Notes: a model not told the origin generated them from the sequence alone. A stretch of DNA of 64,000 nt from Marivita geojedonensis (GCF_002115805.1 NZ_JFKC01000006.1:119518-183517); one strand, 5' to 3'; counted from the first letter of the stretch, positions 35,207-43,853 are shown. Translations and numbers: made by a program.

Positions 35207-35428
35207 TCAGGCTTTGCGGATCACCCAGAGCATGGCATCGCCGTCTGCGATGCTGCTGACAAGGGTGTGCCCGGCCTCGTTGCAGAAATGCGGCATGTCG
35301 ACAATGGCGGCGGGATCGTCGGTGCGCACATGCAGCTCCGCACCTGAGGAAAGGCCCATCAGGCGCTTTCGCGCCTTGAGAACGGGCAGGGGGCACAGCA
35401 GCCCGGTGGCATCAAGTTCTTCGCTCAT
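35207..35428 (-). CDS. tusA: TusA-family sulfur carrier protein
   Basis: A 73-residue protein with LDATGLLCPLPVLKARKRL, the CPxP motif whose Cys12 carries the persulfide, and the compact TusA fold ending MLWVIRKA. It relays sulfur from cysteine desulfurases to thiolation or molybdenum-cofactor pathways. The start MSEELDATG is selected by family length; the frame stays open upstream. The divergent ccdA gene also handles thiols, so the two may be functionally linked. Confidence 0.85.
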   Translation of the reverse strand: MSEELDATGLLCPLPVLKARKRLMGLSSGAELHVRTDDPAAIVDMPHFCNEAGHTLVSSIADGDAMLWVIRKA

Positions 35429-35532
35429 ATCGCCGGATTTAGGCGGCGCAGGCGGCGCTGTCCACTGTCGTGGCACAATCATGTGACCGCGCGTCGCGTG
35501 ACAGGGCGCACGGCTTGGCATATGTCGGAGCT

Positions 35533-36285
35533 ATGTTGGAATTTCAGATCATCGATGCAGCGCTTCTGCCGGCCATGAGCGTCGCGCTGCTGGCCGGGGC
35601 GCTGTCGTTTCTGAGCCCCTGCGTGCTGCCCATCGTGCCGCCGTACCTGGCTTACATGTCGGGCGTGAGCGTGGCCGATATCGAGGCTGGTGGCGAAGGG
35701 CGCAAGCGCGGAGTGATCGCAGCGCTGTTCTTTGTGCTGGGACTGTCGACGATCTTTATCCTGCTGGGGTTCACGGCCTCGGCATTCGGGGCGTTTTTTC
35801 TGGAATACCAGACACAGCTGGCGCAGGCGTCGGGCGTTGTGGTGATCCTGTTCGGGCTGCATTTCCTGGGCGTTTTCCGCATCCCGTTTCTGGATCAGGA
35901 AGCCCGGCTTGAGGCGGGTCAGCAGGGCGGTTCGGCCTTTGGCGCCTATGTTCTGGGGCTGGCTTTCGCCTTTGGATGGACGCCCTGCATCGGTCCGCAG
36001 CTGGGGGCGATCCTGTCGATGGCCGCAAGCGAGGCGTCGGTGACGCGCGGCACGCTTTTGCTGGCCGTCTATGCGGCGGGTCTCGGGATACCGTTTCTGT
36101 TGGCAGCGATGTTCCTGACCCGTGCGATGGGCGTGATGAACCGCATCAAGAAGCACATGCGCAAGATCGAACTGGCGATGGGCGCGCTTCTGGTAATCGT
36201 CGGGATCGCGCTGGTGACGGGCGCGTTCACCTCGTTTGCCTTCTGGCTGTTGGAGACCTTCCCGGGGCTGGCGCTTCTGGGGTAA
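35533..36285 (+). CDS. ccdA: CcdA, thiol-reducing transporter for cytochrome c biogenesis
   Basis: A 250-residue protein with six hydrophobic helices. The paired cysteines lie in LSFLSPCVLPIVPPYL (helix one) and FGWTPCIGPQLGAIL (helix four), the redox pair that moves electrons from cytoplasmic thioredoxin to periplasmic apocytochrome reductases. The start MLEFQIIDAALLPA is 35533; the frame is open from 35470. Its end nearly touches the convergent GntR gene, separated by 5 bp, with a small ACCCGC/GCGGGT hairpin spanning both ends. Confidence 0.9.
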   Translation: MLEFQIIDAALLPAMSVALLAGALSFLSPCVLPIVPPYLAYMSGVSVADIEAGGEGRKRGVIAALFFVLGLSTIFILLGFTASAFGAFFLEYQTQLAQASGVVVILFGLHFLGVFRIPFLDQEARLEAGQQGGSAFGAYVLGLAFAFGWTPCIGPQLGAILSMAASEASVTRGTLLLAVYAAGLGIPFLLAAMFLTRAMGVMNRIKKHMRKIELAMGALLVIVGIALVTGAFTSFAFWLLETFPGLALLG

Positions 36286-36290
36286 CCCGC

Positions 36291-37016
36291 TCAGCGGGTG
36301 GCGCGGGCCCTGAGCACCGATTGACCGAGCGTAATCGTGTAGGCCTCGAGAGCCGCGAGCGCGCGATCCACCGACGCCACATCGCGCGCTTCCAGACCGC
36401 TGACAATCGCGCGGTGCAGGTCGATGATTTCGGCCCGGCTGCGCGCAGTGAAGGTGATCATGTTCATCAGCGGCTGCATCGCCTCGACACTTCCGGCAAG
36501 GTGATAGCTGAGCACCTCGTTGCCCGCACAATCGACCAGCGCGCGGTGGAAGGCCACGTCGGAGGCGCAGAACGCCTCGTCCGACAGATCGGGTGCCGAC
36601 TGCGTTTCGATCTCGTTCCGCATCGTGGCTAGCAGGCTGTCCGTGCGCCGTTCGGCGGCCAGCGACGTGCAACTGCGTTCGAGCGCATAGCGGGCCTCGC
36701 AGGCGACCTGAAAGCTGATCGCGTTCATGCCGAGCAGAAGGGTCGAGGTCGTGACCTGCTGCGCGCGGGCCTCGTCATAGGACAGGTGATTGACAAACGC
36801 CCCGCCAAACGCGCCGCGTTCGGTGCGGATCAGCGATTGCGCGGCCAGCCGTTTCAGCGCTTCACGCACCGTCGCACGGGACACGCCGTGCTGTTCCGCA
36901 AGTTCCGCCTCGGAGGGCAGACGGTCTCCGACCAGCAGCCGCCCATCGACGATTGCGGTGCGGATGGCGTCCGCGATCTGGGCGGACAGGCTTTTCTCGG
37001 GTTCTGCATTTTTCAT
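36291..37016 (-). CDS. GntR-family regulator, FadR/FCD subgroup
   Basis: A 241-residue regulator. The winged helix is residues 10-75 (GDRLPSEAELAEQHGVSRATVREALKRLAAQSLI). The C-terminal all-helical FCD ligand domain (about 90-225) has the metal-type pattern SDVAFHRALVD and DLHRAIVSGLEARD. Effectors of this group are usually small organic acids. A perfect operator (37030-37044) lies 14 bp before its start, in the divergent region shared with the DUF2182 gene, so autoregulation and control of the plus-strand cluster that leads to dmdA are likely. Confidence 0.88.
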   Translation of the reverse strand: MKNAEPEKSLSAQIADAIRTAIVDGRLLVGDRLPSEAELAEQHGVSRATVREALKRLAAQSLIRTERGAFGGAFVNHLSYDEARAQQVTTSTLLLGMNAISFQVACEARYALERSCTSLAAERRTDSLLATMRNEIETQSAPDLSDEAFCASDVAFHRALVDCAGNEVLSYHLAGSVEAMQPLMNMITFTARSRAEIIDLHRAIVSGLEARDVASVDRALAALEAYTITLGQSVLRARATR

Positions 37017-37029
37017 TTGTCAGGCATTT

Positions 37030-37044
37030 AATTGTCTGACAATT
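37030..37044. promoter_or_regulatory. FadR-type GntR operator
   Basis: AATTGTC-T-GACAATT is a perfect 15-bp palindrome and fits the FadR-subgroup consensus TNGTNNNACNA exactly (TTGTCTGACAA, 37032-37042). A weaker half-similar site TTGTCAGGCA (37017-37026) precedes it. The site lies between the gntR start (37016) and the DUF2182 start (37087). Confidence 0.75.
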
Positions 37045-37086
37045 ATTTTGGCAAGCCCTGAGTCGCAGGGTGCGGGAGGAATTTGC

Positions 37087-37842
37087 ATGTTGGCCGAGCG
37101 GATCAGACAGATGAGCGCGCCTCACTGGCTGGCTCTTTACGGAGGGGTGCTGCTGTGCTGGCTTCTGCTGGCCCTGATGGCGGTGCCTGCCGATCTGCGT
37201 GACGTGGCCCGTGTTTTCGGTGGCGATTTCTGGGAGGCGTTCTGCACCACAACACCCGACGCGGCAGGGTTCCTGCGGCTTTGGGTCATGTGGGGTCTGA
37301 TGTCTGGCGCGATGATGGCGCCGACGGCGCTGCCGGCGCTGGCCACCTATGACGATTTGGGGAAGTCGACCGAGACCGATCTCGGCGCGCTTCTCGTGGG
37401 ATATCTCGCTGTTTGGCTCGGATTCTCGGCAGGTGCGGCCGGGTTGCAGATTGCGCTGTTCAGCCAAGGCTGGGTGAGCGCGTTCGGAGACAGCCGGTCG
37501 GCGGTGCTGTCGGGCGGATTGCTGGTGCTGGCCGGAGCGTATCAGTTCAGTGCGCTGAAGGAGGCGTGTCTGGCCAAGTGCCGGATGCCACTGACCTTTT
37601 TCATGGCGCATTGGGACGAGGGGGCCTTGCGCAACGGGCTGCGGTTGGGCGCGGTGTGCCTTGGCTGCTGCTGGGCGCTGATGCTGCTGGGTTTTGTCGG
37701 CGGTGTGATGTCGCTGGGCTTTATGGGTCTGGCCACGCTGGTCATGACTTTGGAAAAACTGCGCGCCGGGGCCTGGATCACCCGGCCTCTGGGGCTGGTC
37801 CTGATCGGGTCGGGCCTTGCTGTGGCGCTCTTTGGATCTTGA
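37087..37842 (+). CDS. DUF2182 multi-pass membrane protein (putative metal handling)
   Basis: A 251-residue protein with about six hydrophobic helices. The segments MWGLMSGAMMAPTALPAL and ALKEACLAKCRMPLTFFMAHWDEG match DUF2182, described in databases as predicted metal-binding integral membrane proteins. Methionine and cysteine clusters (MSGAMMAP, CLAKC, CLGCCW) could bind copper or another soft metal. The start has GGGAGGAATTTGC upstream. It is 12 bp from the DUF1326 gene, the usual partner of this family. Confidence 0.8.
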   Translation: MLAERIRQMSAPHWLALYGGVLLCWLLLALMAVPADLRDVARVFGGDFWEAFCTTTPDAAGFLRLWVMWGLMSGAMMAPTALPALATYDDLGKSTETDLGALLVGYLAVWLGFSAGAAGLQIALFSQGWVSAFGDSRSAVLSGGLLVLAGAYQFSALKEACLAKCRMPLTFFMAHWDEGALRNGLRLGAVCLGCCWALMLLGFVGGVMSLGFMGLATLVMTLEKLRAGAWITRPLGLVLIGSGLAVALFGS

Positions 37843-37854
37843 GGGAGAAACGCG

Positions 37855-38538
37855 ATGAGTGATCGTATCGATGTGGCGCAAAAGCTGGACAACCGCCACC
37901 CGGCGGCAGAACGGCGTGGGCCGGAGATTCAGCCCTGGGCCATCAAAGGGGAGCTGATCCTCAACTGCAACTGCACGGTGTTCTGTCCCTGCGTTGTGAG
38001 CCTGGGCAAGCACCCGCCCACCGAAGGGCATTGCCAGACCTGGGGCGGGGTGCGGATCGATTCCGGTCATTACGGGGATATCGACTTCTCGGGTCTGAAT
38101 ATCGGCCTGCTGATCGAGATCCCCGGCATGATGAGCCGCGGCAACTGGAAAGTCGCGCTGTTCGTCGACGAGCGTGCGGACGATGCGACCTTCGATGCAC
38201 TGGTCAAGGTGTTCAGCGGTGCGGCCAAGGGTACGACGGGCCTGTTCCAGGTGCTGGTGGGTGAGTTCCTTGGGGCCGAGCGTCAGCCGGTGACCTACGA
38301 GACCGAAGGCAACACGCGGCACATCACCGTGGGGCGCAAGATCCAGGGGATCGTGCATCCGGTGGGCGGGGCCGATCCGGACAAGGATCTGGTGATCACC
38401 AACACCCAATACTGGATGGGGCCGGATATCACCGTGGCCACGGCGACCAAGGGCAAGGTGCGCGCCTATGGGCGGGTCTGGGATTTCGACGGACGCAGCG
38501 CCGAGATTTGCCAGATCGACTGGCACGGTCCCAAGTAA
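37855..38538 (+). CDS. DUF1326 family protein with cysteine-rich N-terminal motif
   Basis: A 227-residue soluble protein. The motif LNCNCTVFCPCVVSLG at residues 37-52 provides four closely spaced cysteines, a likely metal or Fe-S site and the hallmark of DUF1326. The rest is beta-rich (GGVRIDSGHYGDIDFSGLNI, NWKVALFVDERADD). It is co-oriented with the DUF2182 gene, a recurrent pair, and 1 base separates its stop from the next ATG. The function of the pair is unknown; assembly or delivery of a metal is an inference. Confidence 0.82.
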   Translation: MSDRIDVAQKLDNRHPAAERRGPEIQPWAIKGELILNCNCTVFCPCVVSLGKHPPTEGHCQTWGGVRIDSGHYGDIDFSGLNIGLLIEIPGMMSRGNWKVALFVDERADDATFDALVKVFSGAAKGTTGLFQVLVGEFLGAERQPVTYETEGNTRHITVGRKIQGIVHPVGGADPDKDLVITNTQYWMGPDITVATATKGKVRAYGRVWDFDGRSAEICQIDWHGPK

Positions 38539-38539
38539 G

Positions 38540-39049
38540 ATGCGGATCTTCCCGGAGTATTGCGTGACCATGGCGCGGTACAATGCGTGGCAGAACGCGC
38601 AGTTGCGGGCAGCGTTCGAGACGCTGTCCGATGCGGAGCTGCGCAAGGAGCGGAAAGCGTTTTTCGGGTCGATCTTCAAAACGGCGAACCACATTCTTTG
38701 GGCCGACCGCATGTGGATGGCGCGTCTCGGGTTGGGAGAGGCTCCGGAGGGAGATCATCTTTCACTGACGCCAACCCCGGCGGTCTGGGCGGGGGAACGC
38801 TACAAGACCGACGCGCGGCTGCTGCATTGGGCAGACCATCTCGATGCCGTCGATCTCAAGGGAGATGTGAACTGGCGTTCGGTGATGGCGGAGCGGGATT
38901 TCTCGCATCCGTTCGATCTGTGCGTCATGCATCTGTTCAATCATCAGACCCATCATCGCGGGCAGATCCACGCGATGCTGACGGCGGCGGGGGCCAAGGC
39001 GCCCGTCACCGATATCCTGTTCATGCCCGAGGACGGGCCCTGGTTGTAA
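38540..39049 (+). CDS. DinB-family metal-dependent protein
   Basis: A 169-residue helical protein of the DinB/YfiT four-helix group. The three histidine-type metal ligands are visible in FKTANHILWADRMWM and LFNHQTHHRGQIHAML. The family includes thiol-S-transferases acting with mycothiol or bacillithiol and uncharacterised stress proteins. The start ATG is 1 base past the DUF1326 stop, so translation is coupled. The segment TPAVWAGERYKTDARLLHWADHL supports the placement in DinB. Its role in this cluster is unknown. Confidence 0.82.
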   Translation: MRIFPEYCVTMARYNAWQNAQLRAAFETLSDAELRKERKAFFGSIFKTANHILWADRMWMARLGLGEAPEGDHLSLTPTPAVWAGERYKTDARLLHWADHLDAVDLKGDVNWRSVMAERDFSHPFDLCVMHLFNHQTHHRGQIHAMLTAAGAKAPVTDILFMPEDGPWL

Positions 39050-39129
39050 CCTTTCGGTCTGCTGGATGGCGCTCGCGCATGGCGCATCGCCCCACCCACC
39101 ATCCCGAGTTCTGTGCATGAGGTGTGCGC

Positions 39130-40233
39130 ATGGCTATGATTTCTCCGTCCCGGCGGGTGCGCCGGACCCCTTTTTCGGATGGCAATGAGGCTGCCGGGGT
39201 CAAGGCGTATACCGTCTATAACCGGATGCTTCTGCCGACTGTGTTCCGGTCTGTTGAGGAGGATTACCGCCACCTGAAGGAAGCGGTGCAGGTCTGGGAC
39301 GTGGCCTGCGAGCGGCAGGTCGAGCTGCGCGGTCCGGATGCCGGGCGGCTGATGCAGATGCTCACCCCGCGCGATCTGCGGTCGATGCTGCCGGGGCAGT
39401 GCTATTACGTTCCCATCGTCGACGAGACGGGCGGGATGCTGAACGACCCTGTGGCGGTGAAGCTGGCCGAGGACCGGTGGTGGATCTCGATTGCCGACAG
39501 CGATCTGCTTTACTGGGTGAAGGGGCTGGCCTATGGGTTCCGGCTGGACGTGCTTGTGGATGAACCGGATGTGTCGCCACTGGCGGTGCAGGGGCCGAAA
39601 GCCGACGACCTGATGGCACGGGTGTTTGGCGATCAGGTGCGCGACATCCGGTTTTTCCGCTACAAGATGCTCGATTTTCAGGGCCGGTCGCTGGCGGTCG
39701 CGCGGTCTGGCTATTCGCGTCAGGGCGGGTTCGAGATCTATGTCGAGGGCGGCGATATCGGGATGCCGCTCTGGAATGCGCTGATGGAGGCGGGCAAGGA
39801 TCTGGATGTCCATGCGGGCTGCCCCAACCTGATCGAGCGGATCGAGGGTGGTCTGCTGAGCTATGGCAATGATATGACCGACAACAACACGCCGCATGAA
39901 TGTGGGCTGGGCAAATTCTGCAACACGCAGACCGCGATCGGCTGTGTGGGGCGCGACGCGCTGCTGCGGGTGGCGCAGGAGGGGCCGATCCGGCAGATCC
40001 GGGCGATCGAGATCCACGGGGATCGGGTGCCGCTGTGCGACAGGCCATGGCCCTTGATGGCGGGTGACAAACAGGTGGGTCAGGTGACAAGCGCGGCGTG
40101 GTCGCCGGATTTTGGAACCAACGTGGCCATCGGCATGGTGCGGATGACCCATTGGGATGAGGGCACCGATCTGGACGTGGTGCTTCCGGATGACGTGCGG
40201 GCGGCGCAGGTCTGGGAGACCTTCTGGGTCTGA
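39130..40233 (+). CDS. dmdA: Dimethylsulfoniopropionate demethylase
   Basis: A 367-residue GcvT-fold enzyme that moves a methyl group from DMSP to tetrahydrofolate, giving methylmercaptopropionate. The sequence follows the Roseobacter DmdA pattern closely: SRRVRRTPFSDG, AAGVKAYTVYNRMLLPTVF, HLKEAVQVWDVACERQVE, YYVPIVDETGGMLNDPVAVKL, GFEIYVEGGDIGMPLWNAL, GLLSYGNDMT and CGLGKFC. Long identity blocks with known DmdA separate it from ordinary glycine-cleavage T-proteins. The start MAMISPSRR (39130) follows TGAGGTG; a GTG at 39124 is an alternative. acuI follows after a hairpin element. Confidence 0.93.
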   Translation: MAMISPSRRVRRTPFSDGNEAAGVKAYTVYNRMLLPTVFRSVEEDYRHLKEAVQVWDVACERQVELRGPDAGRLMQMLTPRDLRSMLPGQCYYVPIVDETGGMLNDPVAVKLAEDRWWISIADSDLLYWVKGLAYGFRLDVLVDEPDVSPLAVQGPKADDLMARVFGDQVRDIRFFRYKMLDFQGRSLAVARSGYSRQGGFEIYVEGGDIGMPLWNALMEAGKDLDVHAGCPNLIERIEGGLLSYGNDMTDNNTPHECGLGKFCNTQTAIGCVGRDALLRVAQEGPIRQIRAIEIHGDRVPLCDRPWPLMAGDKQVGQVTSAAWSPDFGTNVAIGMVRMTHWDEGTDLDVVLPDDVRAAQVWETFWV

Positions 40234-40252
40234 GTGAGCGGAGATCGTGGGA

Positions 40253-40305
40253 GTGAGGGGCCAGCCCCTCACGCTCCCCGGAGTTTATTGGCAAGATGAA
40301 AAGGA
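40253..40305 (+). repeat. Hairpin plus conserved intergenic motif between dmdA and acuI
   Basis: GTGAGGGGC (40253-40261) pairs with GCCCCTCAC (40264-40272). Then comes GCTCCCCGGAGTTTATTGG and GATGAAAAGG, a member of the motif family seen at 5259-5288 and 45083-45113. The last bases double as the ribosome site (AAGGAG) of acuI. Confidence 0.65.
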
Positions 40306-40312
40306 GCAAGGC

Positions 40313-41302
40313 ATGTTCAAGGCATTGATGGTTCGCAAGGACGAAGAGACCGGCAAGACATCTGCGGCGGTGGAAGAGATCGGTCTCGAGGATCTGCCGC
40401 AGGCCGAGGTGACGGTGTCGGTCGAGTATTCGACGGTGAACTACAAGGACGGGCTCTGCATCGGGCCGGGGGGCGGGCTTGTGCGCAAGTATCCGCATGT
40501 GCCGGGGATCGACTTTGCCGGGACCGTCGAGGCGTCGGACGATGATCGCTACAAGCCGGGCGACAAGGTGGTTCTGACCGGCTGGCGTGTCGGTGAGGCG
40601 CATTATGGCGGTTATTCCCAGAAGGCGCGTGTGAAGGCCGATTGGCTGGTGCCGCTGCCCGAAGGTCTGGACACGCGTCAGGCGATGGCGGTGGGCACGG
40701 CGGGCTTTACGGCGATGCTGGCTGTGATGGCGCTTGAGGATCACGGCATCAAGCCGGGTCCGGTTCTGGTGACAGGTGCTGCGGGCGGTGTCGGGTCGGT
40801 GGCGACGGCGATCCTGGCCAATCTGGGTCACAAGGTGGCGGCGGTCACCGGGCGGCCTGAGCAGGCGGCCTATCTGGAATCGCTGGGCGCGACGCAGATC
40901 GTGGCGCGGGAAGAGATCAATGAGACGGTGAAGCGGCCGCTGGAGTCCGAGACCTGGGGTGGCTGTGTCGATGCCGTGGGCGGCGCGATGCTGGCCCGTG
41001 TGCTGGGTCAGATGGAATACGGCGCGTCCGTGGCCGCTGTCGGTCTGGCGGGTGGCGCGAACCTTCCGGCGACCGTAATTCCGTTCCTGCTGCGGGGTGT
41101 GAACCTCTTGGGCATCGACAGCGTGATGCAGCCTTATGACAACCGCGTGCGGGCGTGGCAGCGGATCGCAAAGGACCTGCCGATGGACAAGCTGGACGCG
41201 ATGGTGACACCGGCGACACTGGCCGATCTGCCGCAGCTCGGGGCGGATATTCTGAAGGGCCAGGTCAAGGGTCGCGTTGTGGTCGACGTGGCTGCGGGCT
41301 GA
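40313..41302 (+). CDS. acuI: Acryloyl-CoA reductase (NADPH), AcuI/YhdH family
   Basis: A 329-residue MDR enzyme without zinc ligands. The family markers VNYKDGLCIGPGGGLVRKYPHVPGIDFAG, LTGWRVGEAHYGGYSQKARVKADWL, and VTGAAGGVGSVATAILANLGHKV identify the YhdH/AcuI branch. It reduces toxic acryloyl-CoA to propionyl-CoA during DMSP and methylmercaptopropionate use. The start MFKALMVRKDEE has AAGGAG. The placement directly after dmdA is the arrangement known from marine roseobacters. Confidence 0.93.
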   Translation: MFKALMVRKDEETGKTSAAVEEIGLEDLPQAEVTVSVEYSTVNYKDGLCIGPGGGLVRKYPHVPGIDFAGTVEASDDDRYKPGDKVVLTGWRVGEAHYGGYSQKARVKADWLVPLPEGLDTRQAMAVGTAGFTAMLAVMALEDHGIKPGPVLVTGAAGGVGSVATAILANLGHKVAAVTGRPEQAAYLESLGATQIVAREEINETVKRPLESETWGGCVDAVGGAMLARVLGQMEYGASVAAVGLAGGANLPATVIPFLLRGVNLLGIDSVMQPYDNRVRAWQRIAKDLPMDKLDAMVTPATLADLPQLGADILKGQVKGRVVVDVAAG

Positions 41303-41420
41303 CGGGAGGTCTTCGCAAGGCGTGGTCTGAAAACGACCATTTCGAGACAGATACGCCGAAATCACCCTTTGAATTAAGGGGATTTCGCGAGAGCCGAATG
41401 TCGCAAAAACGACATGGATC

Positions 41421-41455
41421 GCCGCTCCGATTTGCATCGGGGCGGCGGTTCCGTT
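41421..41455 (+). terminator. Possible terminator in the acuI-usp gap
   Basis: CCGCtCCGAT and ATCGGgGCGG pair around a TTGC loop (about 41422-41446), followed by GGTTCCGTTT, a weak T-stretch. A second hairpin ATGTCG/CGACAT (41398-41403 and 41410-41415) stands just upstream. The rest of the 295-bp gap has no gene but contains TGCCAG-GCATG-CTGGCA (41560-41576), an operator-like palindrome 22 bp before the usp start. Confidence 0.4.
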
Positions 41456-41597
41456 TAGGGTTGGACCATTGCGGAGCCCATCGGCACCGCAACCGGGGGC
41501 CAGCAGGCACACCGAAAAGACGGGGGCCGCCCGTCATCCTCTGAGCCCGAAGTCCAGTGTGCCAGGCATGCTGGCAAGACACGCAGGAGGGACGAGA

Positions 41598-42011
41598 GTG
41601 TTCACGAAAATCATGGTGCCCGTCGACCTGGCGCATGCAGACAAGCTTGACCGCGCGCTGCGTTGTGCCGCCGATCTGGCGCAGCGTTACGGTGCGAGCC
41701 TTGTCTATGTCGGGGTGTCGGCGGCGACGCCGGGATCGGTGGCGCACACGCCGCAGGAATTCGCCCGAAAAATGGAGAGCTTTGCCGCTTCTCAGGCCGA
41801 GACCACCGGGGTGCCCTCGGAAGGGCTGGCGCTGACGAGCCATGACCCTGCGGTGGACCTTGATCCGACTCTGCTCAGGGCGATCGAGGATACCGGAGCC
41901 GATCTGGTGGTCATGGCAAGCCACATACCAAACCTGTCGGACTATGTCTGGCCATCGAACGGCGGGACGGTGGCGCGGCGGGCAAAGGTGTCCGTCATGG
42001 TGGTGCGCTAG
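41598..42011 (+). CDS. Universal stress protein (UspA family)
   Basis: A 137-residue single-domain protein: strand one FTKIMVPVDLAHADKLDRAL, a central ASLVYVGVSAATPG and the last half DTGADLVVMASHIPNLSDYVWPSNGGTVARRAKVSVMVV. The nucleotide-loop glycine pattern is altered (SNGGTVARRA), so ATP binding is unsure. The GTG start follows AGGAGGGACGAGA; no ATG is possible at the family N-terminus. Usp genes are often paired with BCCT and TRAP carriers in Rhodobacteraceae; here the BCCT gene follows after 81 bp. Confidence 0.88.
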   Translation: MFTKIMVPVDLAHADKLDRALRCAADLAQRYGASLVYVGVSAATPGSVAHTPQEFARKMESFAASQAETTGVPSEGLALTSHDPAVDLDPTLLRAIEDTGADLVVMASHIPNLSDYVWPSNGGTVARRAKVSVMVVR

Positions 42012-42092
42012 CGCCAGAGGGGAACCGAAGCTGGTTTCAGGCGTAGGTCACGAGACATAATCGGAGAAAAATTCAATCAGGGGGGCCTGTTC

Positions 42093-43736
42093 ATGGCCGA
42101 CACTTCAGCAAGTCAGGGGATACCCGAACCGGAGGGGACGTCCCAGATCATCGAGACCGACTACGAGATCGGTCAGGACAATATCGAAACGCAGATCGGG
42201 CCGTTCGGGCTCGATATTCATAACCCGGTCTTTCTGGTGTCCGGGATCAGCATCATTGCCTTTGTCTTTTATACGCTGGCGCTTCCGGAACAGGCCGGGG
42301 CCGCGTTCAGCTGGATGTTCAGCGCGGTCACCAAGGGATTTGACTGGTTCTTCCTCGGGTCGGCGAACATATTTGTGCTGTTCTGCCTGCTGCTGATCGT
42401 GTTGCCGGTCGGATCGGTGCGGCTTGGCGGTGCGGAGGCGACGCCGGATTACACCTATGTGGGCTGGTTCGCGATGCTGTTTGCCGCGGGTATGGGCATC
42501 GGGCTCATGTTCTACGGTGTGTCCGAACCGATGAGCCACTTCGGCTCATCGATGGGGGGCACGGCCGCGGAAGGAGGCGTGCGCACGGACTGGGCGCCTT
42601 TGGGGGCGGCAGCCGGGGATGAGCAGGCTGCCATCCGTCTGGCCTTTGCAGCGACAATCTTCCACTGGGGGCTGCACCCATGGGCCATCTATGCGGTTGT
42701 GGCTCTGGCACTGGCGCTGTTTTCCTACAACAAGGGTCTGCCGCTGACGATCCGGTCGGCGTTCTATCCGCTGCTGGGGGACCGGGTCTGGGGCTGGCCG
42801 GGCCACGTGATCGACATTCTGGCGGTCTTTGCCACGCTGTTCGGTCTGGCGACATCGCTTGGGTTCGGGGCCACGCAGGCCAATGCCGGTCTGAACGAGC
42901 TTTTTGGTGTGCCGGTTGGTCCGAGCACGGAGGTGATCCTGATCTCGGCCATTACGGCCGTCGCGCTGATCTCGGTTGTGCGCGGTCTGGATGGCGGGGT
43001 GAAAGTTCTGTCGGAGATCAATATGGGGCTGGCAGCACTTCTGCTGCTGTTTGTGCTGTTTGCCGGGCCGACGCTGGCCATCCTGACCGGATTTGTCGAT
43101 TATCTTGCCGCCTATCTGCAATACCTGCCGGCACTGTCGAACCCGGTGGGTCGGGAGGATGTCAACTTCAGCCAGGGCTGGACCTCGTTCTACTGGGCCT
43201 GGTGGATCAGCTGGTCGCCGTTTGTGGGCATGTTCATCGCCCGTGTCAGCCGGGGCCGGACGGTGCGCGAGTTTGTCATCTGCGTGCTGCTCATCCCGTC
43301 GCTGGTCTGCGTGCTGTGGATGTCTGTCTTTGGCGGCGTGGCGATCCAGCAGGTTGTGCAGGACGGATACACGGCGGCGCAGGAAGCTCCGCTTGAATTG
43401 AAGCTGTTCAAGATGCTGGATGCACTGCCATTGGCCGGGATCACCAGCTTTATCGGCATCATTCTGGTGATCGTGTTCTTTGTGACCTCCTCGGATTCGG
43501 GGTCGCTGGTGATCGACACGATCACGGCAGGGGGCAAGGTCGATGCGCCGGTGCCGCAGCGGGTGTTCTGGTGCATCTTCGAAGGCGCCGTGGCCATCGT
43601 TCTGCTGCTGTCGGCGGGCGGTTTGCAGTCGCTGCAATCCATGGTGATTTCCACCGGTCTGCCGTTCACGGTCGTGCTGCTCATCATGTGCTGGGCGATC
43701 TGGAAAGGTCTGCTTGCGGAGCGACGCGCGCTCTGA
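42093..43736 (+). CDS. BCCT-family transporter (betaine/choline/DMSP type)
   Basis: A 547-residue membrane protein with twelve hydrophobic helices. BCCT signatures are clear: FAAGMGIGLMFYGVSEPMSHF and FYWAWWISWSPFVGMFIARVSRGRTVREF, with aromatic residues of the quaternary-amine site. Substrates of the family are glycine betaine, choline, carnitine or DMSP. Its position after dmdA and acuI favours DMSP or betaine uptake, but this is inference. A strong terminator follows. Confidence 0.9.
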   Translation: MADTSASQGIPEPEGTSQIIETDYEIGQDNIETQIGPFGLDIHNPVFLVSGISIIAFVFYTLALPEQAGAAFSWMFSAVTKGFDWFFLGSANIFVLFCLLLIVLPVGSVRLGGAEATPDYTYVGWFAMLFAAGMGIGLMFYGVSEPMSHFGSSMGGTAAEGGVRTDWAPLGAAAGDEQAAIRLAFAATIFHWGLHPWAIYAVVALALALFSYNKGLPLTIRSAFYPLLGDRVWGWPGHVIDILAVFATLFGLATSLGFGATQANAGLNELFGVPVGPSTEVILISAITAVALISVVRGLDGGVKVLSEINMGLAALLLLFVLFAGPTLAILTGFVDYLAAYLQYLPALSNPVGREDVNFSQGWTSFYWAWWISWSPFVGMFIARVSRGRTVREFVICVLLIPSLVCVLWMSVFGGVAIQQVVQDGYTAAQEAPLELKLFKMLDALPLAGITSFIGIILVIVFFVTSSDSGSLVIDTITAGGKVDAPVPQRVFWCIFEGAVAIVLLLSAGGLQSLQSMVISTGLPFTVVLLIMCWAIWKGLLAERRAL

Positions 43737-43759
43737 GCTGATCGTATCGGATCATCGCG

Positions 43760-43791
43760 CCCCGTCCCGGCGTGTGCCGGGGCGGGGTTTT
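43760..43791 (+). terminator. Rho-independent terminator of the BCCT gene
   Basis: A 12-bp stem (43760-43771 with 43776-43787, one G-T pair, GTGT loop) is followed by TTTT. It lies 24 bp past the BCCT stop. Confidence 0.9.
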
Positions 43792-43853
43792 CTGTGTTCG
43801 GTCTCTTGACCCTGCGCGCGCGGCGGGGTCACTTGCCCGCAAGGGAGATCCAT

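Noticed and set aside
36790..37086. An N-terminal extension of the DUF2182 protein to 36790
   Set aside because: It would run antisense through the gntR start and the operator; a good ribosome site precedes the ATG at 37087.
39362..41512. A 716-codon minus-strand frame across dmdA and acuI
   Set aside because: Both plus-strand genes match well-known enzymes over their full lengths. The antisense product is His/Arg/Pro-rich and shadow-like.
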